DNA of 64,000 bases from Saccharicrinis sp963663905 (GTDB lineage Bacteria > Bacteroidota > Bacteroidia > Bacteroidales > Marinilabiliaceae), in assembly GCA_963663905.2 (NCBI GenBank), contig OY760657.1, forward strand, positions 1,860,001 to 1,924,000. Reading direction: 5' to 3'. Below are positions 18,085 to 27,855 of this stretch, piece after piece. Both the position numbers and the translations under genes were made by a program. Each line of letters opens with the position of its first letter. The stretch's first letter is position 1. The notes under the pieces were generated by a model, which did not search any database, had not been told where the DNA came from, and saw only the letters and a program-made list of their open reading frames with translations.

Positions 18085-19854
18085 CTAATATTTGTTCTGT
18101 TTTTCAGTTTTGCTGTTAATCTTAAATGTTAATCCAGCATTAAAAGATGATAACTTTTCAGTATTTACAGCCTTACCATCGAAGTAAGAAAAATTTATAT
18201 TTATATTGTTGAGTATAGGAAAGTCTAATTTGCCATATATGGAATTTCCCGTACCATAACCGAATCTGATGCCAACTTCTTTATTTAAACCAAAGTTACT
18301 ACCAATACCTGAGTAGATAAAAGGGAATGGAGCTAGTGAAAAATCTGCTAAGCCAGATTCAATAAAAATATAATTTAAGTATCCGGTTCTTATATAAGTA
18401 TATGGCATAGGAACAACAATAAGTTTAGCTTTATCATTTGCCGGAATTGTTGCTATTGAGCCTCCGTATCCAATTCCAAAGTATGGCCAGATATGTTTTC
18501 GATTGTATGATAGTGACGCAAATAACTTGTCGCTGTATGATGAACCATAACTAGATGATATTGAATGGATGTTAGATGAGTTTATTCGTAAACCGTAAGA
18601 AGATATAATCCTTTTATTGTTATTGTAAATTTTATGATAATCATTTTGAACTTCTATTCCTCCATAATATCCTGATGAATTAATAACCTCACTGTTATAA
18701 CAACCTTCTGATATAGTAACTTCATAAGCTAAATTTCCCCAATTATATTTGGTTGAGAGAGTAGAATAATTATCAACTAGTTTTGATTCTTCATTAGTCT
18801 TTTCTGGCGAATATTGACCCTTAAATAGAAATGCAGATACTGCTATTCCTAGGTAAATATATTTATATGGGTTAGAAATAAGATATTTTATAAATTTAAA
18901 TAAGATTGTAGACCCTAATATACTGTAGAATAACAATAAAGTAAACTTTTCAATAATTGTGAAACTTCTGAAATAATAGAAGGTAAGAAAGGTTACCAGT
19001 ATAAATATTAAAGTGATACGATTATTGTATACTTTAATATGAAATGTAGTTGGTGATTTTATATGTTTAAACCTGTAAAATGTTATTATTATACCTAATA
19101 TTCCCAAAAACAGAAGTATCCATTGAATTAATTTAAGGTTCATAAATTGAGAACCTAATAAAGCATTTGTTTTGGATTCTCTAAAGAATTCTATAATAAA
19201 CCTAAAAAGAACCACTAGTGTAATTGACACTAGAAAATTATTTGAAGATGTATTTATGAATTTATTAAAAGCTATTAGTATAATGATTACAATTAATGAA
19301 GATAGCATAAAATATAATGGAATGGGATGTATGGGAAAAGAATAAGAACTAAGTTCGTTAATTAAACCTAATGATAAATGGTCATGCCAAACCTCTGAGT
19401 GATTAGCATATTGTATTGCCCATGGATACTGACACTTAATTCCATAACAACATCCATTAAAAAGACATCCCCATCTTTGAATTAACATTGCAATAGGAAT
19501 TCCAAATGCCAAAGAATTTAATATGTGTAATTTAATCTTTAAGAAAAGTATAATTAAGATTAAAACAGGTATTACAATAAACATTCCCATAGCACCATTC
19601 TTACCTCTGATAAAAGATGTATTAGGTTCAATTAGGTAAGAAATAGCATTACTGAAGTTATTGAAGGTACCCATCTTGAAACCTATAAAATATATGATTA
19701 AGAGTGAGTAAGCGATTAAGATTGAAATTATAAAAGGATATTTCTTTCGATAGGAATCAATGATAAAGGTTGTAATTAACACCAATATTGCTATTGCAAA
19801 AGTTAATCCAAATAGTAGCGGTGAATTACCTTGTATATTTATAAGATTAAGCAT
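18085..19854 (-). CDS. Lgt-like membrane protein fused to a C-terminal barrel-like domain
   Basis: A 589-residue protein. Residues 1-262 form a multi-pass membrane domain of the prolipoprotein diacylglyceryl transferase superfamily: QRWGCLFNGCCYG (126-138), SFPIHPIPLYF (172-182) and FRFIIEFFRES (217-226). True Lgt has R-x-G-N-x-x-N-x-E; this R-x-G-C-x-x-x-G-C-C variant marks a subgroup of unknown substrate. Residues about 275-345 add about three more membrane segments. Residues about 350-589 are different: Gly/Tyr/Ser-rich alternating strands (for example YFGIGYGGSIATIP, GIRFGYGTGNSIYGKLDFP, FSYFDGKAVN) like a small outer-membrane barrel or porin-like fold. The frame is unbroken across the joint. 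It is convergent with the M23 gene. The enzyme half is fairly sure; the second half is inferred from pattern. Confidence 0.7.
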   Translation of the reverse strand: MLNLINIQGNSPLLFGLTFAIAILVLITTFIIDSYRKKYPFIISILIAYSLLIIYFIGFKMGTFNNFSNAISYLIEPNTSFIRGKNGAMGMFIVIPVLILIILFLKIKLHILNSLAFGIPIAMLIQRWGCLFNGCCYGIKCQYPWAIQYANHSEVWHDHLSLGLINELSSYSFPIHPIPLYFMLSSLIVIIILIAFNKFINTSSNNFLVSITLVVLFRFIIEFFRESKTNALLGSQFMNLKLIQWILLFLGILGIIITFYRFKHIKSPTTFHIKVYNNRITLIFILVTFLTFYYFRSFTIIEKFTLLLFYSILGSTILFKFIKYLISNPYKYIYLGIAVSAFLFKGQYSPEKTNEESKLVDNYSTLSTKYNWGNLAYEVTISEGCYNSEVINSSGYYGGIEVQNDYHKIYNNNKRIISSYGLRINSSNIHSISSSYGSSYSDKLFASLSYNRKHIWPYFGIGYGGSIATIPANDKAKLIVVPMPYTYIRTGYLNYIFIESGLADFSLAPFPFIYSGIGSNFGLNKEVGIRFGYGTGNSIYGKLDFPILNNININFSYFDGKAVNTEKLSSFNAGLTFKINSKTEKQNKY

Positions 19855-20181
19855 TTGTATGAACTTAATTAATACAGTAACAAGTTACAACTGAGTAATA
19901 ATTAATGTCAATATATTTTATGATTATAAAATTGCGTTAATCGTAAATGGCTAAAAGAAAAGTAGTAAAAAATGCAGAAAATTTAATCTTTTCATTGATA
20001 ATTAGTAATAATTGAAACATTATATATTTCATAGATTATTTTTAGTGATAACCGAAAATTTACAAGGAGTAGAACATCATTATTCTTGTGTGCTGGTTTA
20101 AAAAGATAATTTTTGTTTTAAGTGTTTTGTCTACAAAAACAACATATTATTTAAAGTGTATAAAAAAATATAAAAAGGGAA

Positions 20182-20334
20182 TTATTTCCTATTAAGAACA
20201 GAACTTATTGGTCTATTTATATGCAACCTAGTTGATATGAAATCCTCTAATAGTACTTCTTCATCTATATCATAATAGAAACCATAAAAAGATTTTAAGG
20301 TAAATACTGTTTCTTTAAAGGTATAGGCATTAAT
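20182..20334 (-). pseudogene. Coding remnant of about 50 codons in a 618-base gap
   Basis: Between 19855 and 20472 there is no full gene. On the minus strand an open stretch without a start codon reads INAYTFKETVFTLKSFYGF, then YYDIDEEVLLEDFISTRL, ending ISSVLNRK and a stop at 20182-20184; an in-frame TGA stands just upstream. Amino-acid use looks protein-like, which suggests the C-terminal end of a decayed gene. I do not recognise the family. The rest of the gap shows nothing. Confidence 0.35.
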
Positions 20335-20472
20335 TCATAAAGTTAATAATGGACATTTATTTATAAATCAGGTATATTTAATTAAGGCAACAATATTTTT
20401 CTCTGGATATAAATTATAAATTAAGAAAGATTAAGGTTGATATTAGTTGGGTTATAAAATGATATTAAAACT

Positions 20473-21414
20473 ATGATTACACAAAATGATACAATAAGAT
20501 TTAATATTATTATTATAAGCCTCTTTATAACTAAAATATGTTTTTCACAGGACTATGAATGGTGGAATAAAAAACATAATTGGGATGGAGTTACTCATTG
20601 GTCTGATTATATCATAACATCACCTGCTTTTATGGGACCTAATGCATTACCTGTACCGGAAATAAAAAATGGAGGTTTTGGCAATGATGCGTATTTTAAA
20701 TTTGCGCTTGAAAAGCATTCAGGTATAGGCGACCAAACAGAAAATATCTATCTGGAAATTTTTTCTCCTTTTTATAATGATAAAGTTGGTATTAAATTTT
20801 ATGTTGTACCCATAGAACATTTTAAAATGGACACAATTACCCGTGATATACGTAGGGCAAGATCATATAGTGGGGAAGGAGTTGCCGGCGGTGATATATA
20901 TCTAAGTACTTATCTCCAAATAGTAAAGGATAGAACTGGTTTTCCTGATATGTTACTTACTTTAAACATAAGAACAGCATCAGGACGGAATTTAAAAAAT
21001 GCAAGATTCACTGATACTTCAGGCTATTTTTTTGATCTGTCTATGGGTAAAAGTGTTTATACTACTCACCAAAATATTAAAAATATTAAACTCTATGCCA
21101 TGATAGGTTTCTATTGCTGGCAAATGCAAGGTGTTGGTCAATTTCAAAATGATGCATTTTTGTATGGTGTAGGATCTGATATTTTATTATCAAAATTAGA
21201 AATTAAGAATTCATTAGGCGGTTTTGTTGGCTATAAAAATAATGGTGACAGACCTATGGTATATAGACTTCAGCTTCAGAGTAAATTTGAAACCTTGTTC
21301 AATTATGAATTGGCACTACAACAAGGCTTGTATGATTTTAAATATCTGTCAGTAAGAATGTCGTGTATAATGAACATCAATAATATTGTAAATAAACTGA
21401 AATTTCAGGAATAA
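20473..21414 (+). CDS. Uncharacterised exported protein, probably outer membrane
   Basis: I do not recognise this 313-residue protein. It has a signal peptide (hydrophobic about 11-24, ending FSQ at residue 26), then a Trp-rich start of the mature part (YEWWNKKHNWDGVTHWSDY) and SPAFMGPNALPVPEI. The rest alternates hydrophobic and polar residues with many aromatic and Gly residues (for example GFYCWQMQGVGQF, YRLQLQSKFETLFNYELALQQGLYDFKY), as in outer-membrane barrels. No lipobox and no T9SS tail are visible. It stands alone between two AT-rich gaps that hold coding remnants. A porin-like or lipid-handling role is possible but unsupported. Confidence 0.7.
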   Translation: MITQNDTIRFNIIIISLFITKICFSQDYEWWNKKHNWDGVTHWSDYIITSPAFMGPNALPVPEIKNGGFGNDAYFKFALEKHSGIGDQTENIYLEIFSPFYNDKVGIKFYVVPIEHFKMDTITRDIRRARSYSGEGVAGGDIYLSTYLQIVKDRTGFPDMLLTLNIRTASGRNLKNARFTDTSGYFFDLSMGKSVYTTHQNIKNIKLYAMIGFYCWQMQGVGQFQNDAFLYGVGSDILLSKLEIKNSLGGFVGYKNNGDRPMVYRLQLQSKFETLFNYELALQQGLYDFKYLSVRMSCIMNINNIVNKLKFQE

Positions 21415-21764
21415 TAATCATTCATGTAGGTTGTCAAAAGCCCCAAATCCTATCTTCTTTCCTTTAGATATTGTCCTTGGTATTGCTTTTATTTCTAACA
21501 TATTCAAGTTGACAAAAAAATAGAATTGTCGTAAATTAAATAGTTGCGAAGTGTTCTTGTATCTATTAATAAATTATAGATGTTTATTTATTATTCTATT
21601 CAAAATTAGGTGATTAAGAATTTCTGCAGTTCACCAGGCTAATCAAAGACTATTAATTGCAATTTGGTCATTCTTAGTATTTTAAATACATAAAGAACTT
21701 CTTGTTAATAGAGCTATGCACCGACTGTTAAACAGTAAAATATTAAATATTAATACTAGAACCT
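21415..21764. other. Intergenic gap with a 27-codon frame on the minus strand
   Basis: 350 bases between two plus-strand genes. At 21418-21501 the minus strand has an ATG frame reading MLEIKAIPRTISKGKKIGF to a TGA after 27 residues. It could be a micro-protein or a gene remnant; no ribosome-binding evidence is clear. The remainder holds the promoter region of the next gene, without a box I can name. Confidence 0.3.
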
Positions 21765-23033
21765 ATGAAAAGATATTCTACTCTTCTTTTAATGGTATTT
21801 TTATTTTTGTCTAGGCTGTGTTTTTCTCAAACAGAATCAGACATACTGAAGCAACTATTTGTTGGACCTGAGGAAATAATTAAACAATCAGAACAACTCA
21901 TCTCACTATCTGTTGATGCAGTGTGGTATGCCAGCGATATTACCGGATATAAAACAATATCCGGAACATTAACTCAAAATGCCTCTAACTACTCAATTTG
22001 GAACTATTCAACAGTACCTGCAGACAAAATGATTTTAAATTATGCCAATGGTGATGTTATTCAATTTGTATTTTATGAAATAGATGGTTTTGTAAACGGA
22101 ACAGAGGAGGATTTTAAATTGTCTCAAGCCATGGATTTTGTTTCTATTATTTCCGGTCAAATGGATTTACGAATTCAAAGTCAAACCGGTCCTCAAAACG
22201 ATCGAATAGAATGGGGGAGAACAATAACAGGAACAACAACAATTGATAACGATCAATTTACGGTTGATATAATAAATAATGGTTATAAAAATGTAGTGAA
22301 TGAACATGGAATTGCACTTGGTGATTTTTACAATGAAACATCAGGATCTGTTTCTGCATCAAGTATTACTTATACCATTAACGAAAATTATTTTACACAA
22401 ATAGGACACGATAGTAATAAAGCAATTTATGTACAATCACGCCAAATTCGAAATAGCAATTCTGCTTCTGGTACATTTGGTAGCTTTCAATTTAATAATT
22501 TAGATTGTTTTTGGGTAGGAGGTAGTTCTGTTTACGAAGGCGAAATTGAAGAAAACGAATTGGTTTATAACGAAGTTATTGAATCCTATAACTGGTCAGC
22601 TTCTGGAAGTTTATTAAAGGACAATTTATATTATGGTTCCGTTATGTTTGACCGGCCTATTGTTGATGGCTCTAATGGGTCTTATATAATAGCTGATGGT
22701 AACGATGGAAAACAATTTAATTTATATCCGGCGCTACTTCCAACTCCATTATCTGTTAATACTATTGACTCTTATACGGATTTATCTTTAAACTATTATC
22801 CAAATCCAACCACCTCTGAATTATATATTTCTTATACAATACCAATATCATCAAAAGTAGAATTAATGCTTTTGGATTTAAATGGTGTAAGAGTAAAAAC
22901 CATTATTTCCGGCTATGTTTATGCCGGAGAGTATTCTATAGGAGCATCGGTTAGTGATTTACCAAGCGGATTATACTTATTACAGCTATCAAACAACCAG
23001 ACACATGTAACCTATAAGTTGGTTAAATTTTAA
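21765..23033 (+). CDS. T9SS cargo protein with type A C-terminal sorting domain
   Basis: A 422-residue protein with a signal peptide (MKRYSTLLLMVFLFLSRLCFSQ). The central region (about 30-330) is beta-rich, with repeats of short strands such as ISGTLTQNASNYSIWNYS and WGRTITGTTTIDN, and no enzyme motif I can name. The last 75 residues are a type A T9SS tail: LNYYPNPTTSELYISY, VELMLLDLNGVRVKTI, LPSGLYLLQLSN, and a final KLVKF. It is therefore exported through the T9SS and either attached to the surface or released. The function of the body is unknown. Confidence 0.85.
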   Translation: MKRYSTLLLMVFLFLSRLCFSQTESDILKQLFVGPEEIIKQSEQLISLSVDAVWYASDITGYKTISGTLTQNASNYSIWNYSTVPADKMILNYANGDVIQFVFYEIDGFVNGTEEDFKLSQAMDFVSIISGQMDLRIQSQTGPQNDRIEWGRTITGTTTIDNDQFTVDIINNGYKNVVNEHGIALGDFYNETSGSVSASSITYTINENYFTQIGHDSNKAIYVQSRQIRNSNSASGTFGSFQFNNLDCFWVGGSSVYEGEIEENELVYNEVIESYNWSASGSLLKDNLYYGSVMFDRPIVDGSNGSYIIADGNDGKQFNLYPALLPTPLSVNTIDSYTDLSLNYYPNPTTSELYISYTIPISSKVELMLLDLNGVRVKTIISGYVYAGEYSIGASVSDLPSGLYLLQLSNNQTHVTYKLVKF

Positions 23034-23067
23034 ACGTTATTTAACGAAGATTTGCGTATAAAAGAAA

Positions 23068-23110
23068 GGGCATTAAGATTATTCTCTACCAGAAAATAAT
23101 CTTAATACCC
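23068..23110. terminator. Hairpin between convergent genes
   Basis: GGGCATTAAGATTATT faces AATAATCTTAATACCC, a 12-bp stem plus three outer G-C pairs around one mismatch. It sits between the stop of the T9SS cargo gene (23033) and the stop of the minus-strand lipoprotein gene (23136), as expected of a shared terminator, though neither side has a long T-run. Confidence 0.65.
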
Positions 23111-23135
23111 TAAAGCTTATCAATTTAAATGATCC

Positions 23136-23609
23136 TTATTTGATCTTTTGCGTACTTTTCAGATTAGTTTTAATCAAAGTGTTTATCTCATTAATTGTGC
23201 TAAATTCAGTCCGTTTACCACAATTATACATTTCAGAGAAAGGATCATAATCTATTATCCGATCCATAAAATCCTGAATTGCTGGAACTTTATCAAAGTT
23301 GGAATACTCTTCAAAAGTAAAAGAAGTAAATACACTATTGGTCGATATCCCAAAATTATCAAGTAAGTATCCTTTAGCTAATGGTGTAGGTTTAGCTAAG
23401 GTTCCATTGATTAACACATCTGAAATTGCAGGATAGGAGACAATCCTGTCCTTCGATTCATTCATTATAATGGGTACATTATTAGAATAATCCTTTATTG
23501 TTTTATAAATAATTAAAGGTGCCTGCATATTTGCACTTTGTGTTATTTGTTTATTTGAACTACACATAGAAAACAAAAAAGCAATCGTTATAACTGATAT
23601 ATATTTCAT
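23136..23609 (-). CDS. Small lipoprotein of unknown function
   Basis: The frame runs 30 codons further upstream, but the ATG at 23609 opens a proper lipoprotein signal, MKYISVITIAFLFSMC, with Cys at about residue 16; that start is chosen (157 residues). The mature part includes YKTIKDYSNNVPIIMNESKD, SYPAISDVLINGTLA, PTPLAKGYLLDNFG and, near the end, IIDYDPFSEMYNCG. This looks like a conserved family of the phylum without assigned function, but I cannot name it. It follows the C10 protease gene on the same strand by 154 bases and may be read together with it. Confidence 0.75.
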   Translation of the reverse strand: MKYISVITIAFLFSMCSSNKQITQSANMQAPLIIYKTIKDYSNNVPIIMNESKDRIVSYPAISDVLINGTLAKPTPLAKGYLLDNFGISTNSVFTSFTFEEYSNFDKVPAIQDFMDRIIDYDPFSEMYNCGKRTEFSTINEINTLIKTNLKSTQKIK

Positions 23610-23763
23610 ATGTCTAAAATTGTTTTTAATTGCCATATGGAACTCACAAATAAATTTATTAATGCATTTAGAAGTGTTCATGAATATTTTATATTTCATC
23701 CTCGTATATAAGAATTTAGATAATAAAATTTACATGATTGTTTCATTTGTATTGTGTTTCGTT

Positions 23764-26385
23764 TTATTCTTTTACAAATTTTCTAATATAGCTTTTATCG
23801 CTGGTTTTAATATTAATGAAATATATTCCTTTAGATAGAGAGGATACATCAATAGTACTATTGTTATAAACATTCTTCATTAATACATTACCGCTTACGT
23901 CATAAATGGAATATTCAGCGATGGCTACAGTACAAGATATTTCAATATAGTTGCTAACTGGATTCGGTGATATAAAAACATCAGTATCTCCAGATACCTC
24001 ATTTATTGCAGTGGTGGCACTTCTGTTAATATTTATATCAAGAAGATATGATCCTGTTTCACCTAGAAAATATGGTGAGGTAACACAATAAAGGGTTTTG
24101 TTTCCTTCTGTTGTAATTGCCGAAGGCATTACATCATCATAAGTTCCTGTCCAGTTTTCTCCATCAAAAGAATATAAGAATAAAGCATCAACGGTATAAG
24201 TATTTCCATCACCACTGTTATATGCATCATGTAATCTTATATCTACTTCATAATTATAACCATCCTCCAGATTTATAGCAAAGAAATCCCAGTCGCTTCC
24301 TAAGTGGAAGTTAGAATTGGTTGTTTTTATGTTGCTGGTATTTTCTGTATATGAAGGTGTTAAAAGATAAGAATGTTCTACATCGTCGTTCATCTCATAT
24401 ATATCTTCTTCGTATGGGGCACTCTGAACGATTACTTTAACAGGATTAGGTGCACCAGATGTTGATCCTGTTAATACAAAGTCTCCATTTGTAGGTTGAT
24501 GGAATACCGCTAATAAATAGGTTCCTGGATCAATATTTAAATTACTGGTGTAGAAATTATAAGTATCGAAAGTGTATGCATATAGGCTTGTATATGATTG
24601 ATCTATTGTTAATTCAAACTCACCATTAAGATTGAATAAATTTATATCAACTATACCTTCAAAATCATAATAAAGACTATAATTTGCAACCTGAACACTA
24701 ATATCCAAAGGTTCATTGGTTATTATTTTTTCACTATTTATAGTGATAGGGGAGTACAGTGCAATATCCTGGTTGTTTTCAACGCTCATTTGTACTGCAT
24801 ATGCGTAGGTGTTGGTACCGTAACTTTCCGAAATAATGCTCCAGTCACCACCCGCTGTTCTTGAGAAGATATATATGTAATAATTTCCAGGAAGCATCTC
24901 CAGTGATCCAGCAGATGTAAAAACAGATTCATAATAATAACCAGCCTCTAAAGTTACACCTTCGTAGGTTTGAACGTAATCAATAAAGGTGTTACTTTCA
25001 TCGAAAATTGCTGCACAAACATCACCAGTAAAATTGGTTGTTCCATCATTTGAAATATAAGTGCTAATTGTAAATCCATCACCATAACCTATGCTAGAGT
25101 AATCTGTAATAACATCACTGTATAAAGTTAATCCGTATTCTTCTGATGTATTACCTCCTTCTTCGCTTTCCTGAGCCGGTTTAATACCAATTAAAGCTTG
25201 TTGTCCATCATTATATGTACCAGCTCCTGATCCAATTCCTCCTTCTCCGGGATTAAGCGCATCTAATAGAAAATATCCATCATAATAACCACCCCATCCC
25301 CAATTCATATGAAAATAGTTATTGTTGTCATATCCATCGCACACAAAAGTATGTCCACCCTGACCATAGCCTGCATATTGTATAGGTCTGCCGGCATCAA
25401 GCTCTTGTTTCAATTTGCTAATCCAAACCTCGTCAGTGAAATTAGCGCGTAATAGACCTTCAATCCCTGGAGAATAACCAAAAAACTGTACAAATGCATT
25501 TTGACAAGTTTGATTGTCGGAATAGCGATTGTACGGATCCTTTATCACATAACTACCACTACCGCCTTCTGATGCCACATTATAATTCATTTCAACAGCA
25601 ACACCACAGTGGTACATAAGAGTAGCAACGGATTCGTTAGCACTGTTTACAGCATTAGGCATGCCGGCCCAATTGTAGGTTGTATTACCAAAGTTTGCAG
25701 AAAGCGCTCCATATTTTTCATGCTGGTAGGTATGAAAACCAATTCCTTTATTGGGGTAATTCCAGTATTTCATAATTTGAGCCATGGCAGTGGCCGGACA
25801 ACCTGTTACTGTTAATTCGTTATAAGTATTGTCATAAGGACATTTATCATTTACATATGGTGCCTGGTTCCATTGAGTTGTTAGGAGAGGAGTAACAGCA
25901 CTGGTACTTGATGATGATTTTAAATTGCTGGAAGCACCCTCCCAAAGAGTCTTAATTTTTTCTGTCTGTTGAATTGTATTTGTCTTAATATATCGAATTT
26001 GTTGTTTATATCCTTCCAGCCATTTTATAACATTTTGAGGTGTATTTTCAGTATTTATTGAACCAGAATCAGAATATCCCAAAACAGGAATGGCGGCATC
26101 ATCTCCTGATATCATAATAAATCCATTATTATCGCCTATATTGAATATATATATTTCTCTGTTTACAGCGGATGTACTTTTTAAGTTTATATTATTTAGC
26201 GACATCCGGTTAAATATGTCGCCGGCATCTGTTAGTTTAATGGGGTAAGATGATTTTAAAGCAGAATTAGAATTGGTTATTAAGTAGTTTTCGGCAAATT
26301 GCCTTGCTTGTTCAATGGTGATCTCTTTCCCAAATAAATGAAAGGTCAAGATTAGTGATGCAAGTAAAAGTAAAAACCTTTTCAT
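23764..26385 (-). CDS. C10 family cysteine peptidase with Spi-like prodomain and T9SS tail
   Basis: The start at 26385 (MKRFLLLLASLILTFHLFGK) gives a signal peptide; the frame reaches 48 codons further but with no such signal. The protein is 873 residues. Residues about 20-150 form a Spi/streptopain-type propeptide (EQARQFAENYLI, GFIMISGDDAAIPVLGYS). The catalytic domain holds the Cys in TVTGCPATAMAQIMKYW and the His in GGHTFVCDGY, followed by FHMNWGWGGYYDGYF, all as in streptopain-like C10 enzymes. Then come Ig-like domains and a PPC-like domain (LGSDWDFFAINLEDGYNYEV). The end is a type A T9SS tail (ISPNPVSNYIEI, SLSKGIYFINI, IRKFVKE). It is most likely a secreted protease activated by removal of the propeptide. 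Confidence 0.94.
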   Translation of the reverse strand: MKRFLLLLASLILTFHLFGKEITIEQARQFAENYLITNSNSALKSSYPIKLTDAGDIFNRMSLNNINLKSTSAVNREIYIFNIGDNNGFIMISGDDAAIPVLGYSDSGSINTENTPQNVIKWLEGYKQQIRYIKTNTIQQTEKIKTLWEGASSNLKSSSSTSAVTPLLTTQWNQAPYVNDKCPYDNTYNELTVTGCPATAMAQIMKYWNYPNKGIGFHTYQHEKYGALSANFGNTTYNWAGMPNAVNSANESVATLMYHCGVAVEMNYNVASEGGSGSYVIKDPYNRYSDNQTCQNAFVQFFGYSPGIEGLLRANFTDEVWISKLKQELDAGRPIQYAGYGQGGHTFVCDGYDNNNYFHMNWGWGGYYDGYFLLDALNPGEGGIGSGAGTYNDGQQALIGIKPAQESEEGGNTSEEYGLTLYSDVITDYSSIGYGDGFTISTYISNDGTTNFTGDVCAAIFDESNTFIDYVQTYEGVTLEAGYYYESVFTSAGSLEMLPGNYYIYIFSRTAGGDWSIISESYGTNTYAYAVQMSVENNQDIALYSPITINSEKIITNEPLDISVQVANYSLYYDFEGIVDINLFNLNGEFELTIDQSYTSLYAYTFDTYNFYTSNLNIDPGTYLLAVFHQPTNGDFVLTGSTSGAPNPVKVIVQSAPYEEDIYEMNDDVEHSYLLTPSYTENTSNIKTTNSNFHLGSDWDFFAINLEDGYNYEVDIRLHDAYNSGDGNTYTVDALFLYSFDGENWTGTYDDVMPSAITTEGNKTLYCVTSPYFLGETGSYLLDININRSATTAINEVSGDTDVFISPNPVSNYIEISCTVAIAEYSIYDVSGNVLMKNVYNNSTIDVSSLSKGIYFINIKTSDKSYIRKFVKE

Positions 26386-26892
26386 ATCATAATGTTTAAT
26401 TGTTTGAGGAATGTTTCTGTGGTATGTGGCTAAAGAGTAAGAATGAGAGTCGTAATTATTTAAAATCCAACTAAATTTGTATTCAACATTTTGAAAAATC
26501 TTAATTAAATTTAGCTCTTTTACATGCAAAAGTCAATGATGATACGAAAGGTAAGTATGATCTGAAGCTTATTAATTTTCAGACTAATTAAGGGGCCGTG
26601 TCTTCAAGAATTCAAAAAGACACTCTTCGTGATAATTGACTATTCTCCAGGGGAATCAACTCTCTTCCTTATTCAACCTTAGGAGAGCGGATTTACAGCT
26701 TGCAAATTACTCTTGAATGGGATTATCCGACACTTGATTCACATTATTAGCTGTTGTTTAGTATTCATATGATCTATATTTTTGATTCATATAAAAGTGT
26801 TTAAATGACTAACGTTAGAAGGGTAAAGTAGTGATGGTTTTATACGTAATTCTTTAAGGTAAAAACAAATGTATATTAAGCTCTATAAAATT
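26386..26892. other. Divergent intergenic region with a higher-GC stretch
   Basis: About 500 bases between two divergent genes. The stretch 26590-26740 is less AT-rich than its surroundings and contains GTGTCTT/AAGACAC (26598-26623, 12-base loop). Frames such as ESGFTACKLLLNGIIRHL can be read but none is long. It may be a decayed mobile element or gene; no terminal repeats were found. Promoters for both genes must lie here but I cannot point to exact boxes. Confidence 0.35.
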
Positions 26893-27702
26893 ATGAAACG
26901 TATACTTTTAAGTCTTCTTATAGGTATATTTCTTATTTCTTGTAATAGAAATTCAGAAGATTTACGGTTTAAAAAAGATTTCTTAAAAAAGATAGATAAA
27001 ATAGGCAGTTATTATCCAAAGAGTGCTGTTGATAATGATTTTGTAATCACTTCAGCATATTTATATCAAATTACAGGACGACCACCAAAGTGTGAAATAA
27101 AAACTCATTCATGCTTTTTGGATTTTAAAGATTCTGTTTTTTATACTATAATGTCATATCAAGAGGATAAGGAGTATTGGCTTAGTTGGTATAAGAAACA
27201 TAATTCTGATATGGACTTTCAATATGCAGATAGCATCTATCAACGAATAAAAGAGAAAGTATTAAAGAATTCGCTTTATAATTCTGATGCGACAGTAGAT
27301 GTTACAGAAGAGATATCAGATAGTATAACCGGATTATTAGATGAAGCTAAAGAACAGAATCAGTCTGTAATTATGTTTCAACAATTTTTGGAGAAATTTA
27401 GCTCCGATTCTGCTTTTCAAATCAATCATATTCTTTTTCCATTTAAAATAGCATCTTATGATATTGAAGATAATATGGATACTTCCCTAATTAGTCAGGA
27501 TCAGTGGCAATTTTTAAATTTACAATACGACTCAATCTATGCAAAAAGGGAAGTTGATGCTTATACTCAGAATATTGATGTTTTTAAGGATTCAATCATT
27601 GTTTCTTACAAGGGGATTGATAACGGTATTTGGATAGATTATGTATTTGTAAAAGAATATAATGATTGGAGGTTAAGCAAAGAGGTTGATTACTCTAATT
27701 AA
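26893..27702 (+). CDS. Lipoprotein of unknown function
   Basis: The ATG at 26893 (MKRILLSLLIGIFLISC) is preferred over one 8 codons upstream because it opens the lipobox (LISC, Cys at about residue 17); the protein is 269 residues. The mature part is charged, mostly helical, with several Tyr/Trp-rich stretches (YQEDKEYWLSWYKKHNSDMDF) and a C-terminal region of short strands (SIIVSYKGIDNGIWIDYVFVKEYNDWRLSKEV) like the end of NTF2-like or DUF-type lipoproteins. I do not recognise the family. It stands alone. Confidence 0.8.
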   Translation: MKRILLSLLIGIFLISCNRNSEDLRFKKDFLKKIDKIGSYYPKSAVDNDFVITSAYLYQITGRPPKCEIKTHSCFLDFKDSVFYTIMSYQEDKEYWLSWYKKHNSDMDFQYADSIYQRIKEKVLKNSLYNSDATVDVTEEISDSITGLLDEAKEQNQSVIMFQQFLEKFSSDSAFQINHILFPFKIASYDIEDNMDTSLISQDQWQFLNLQYDSIYAKREVDAYTQNIDVFKDSIIVSYKGIDNGIWIDYVFVKEYNDWRLSKEVDYSN

Positions 27703-27855
27703 CAAATCATAAAATCGGATATTTCAGATCATCAATATCATATTTTATTAAGAAGAATATCCTTATTAAAATATTTTAGAAATATCTTCCAAACAGAACT
27801 ATTTAGAAGATATTTTATCCAACACTTAAAATAATTGTATTATAATAATAAAGTA

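Noticed and set aside
26590..26740. The higher-GC gap stretch as an insertion sequence
   Set aside because: No transposase frame, terminal inverted repeats or target duplication can be seen; kept only as an intergenic remark.
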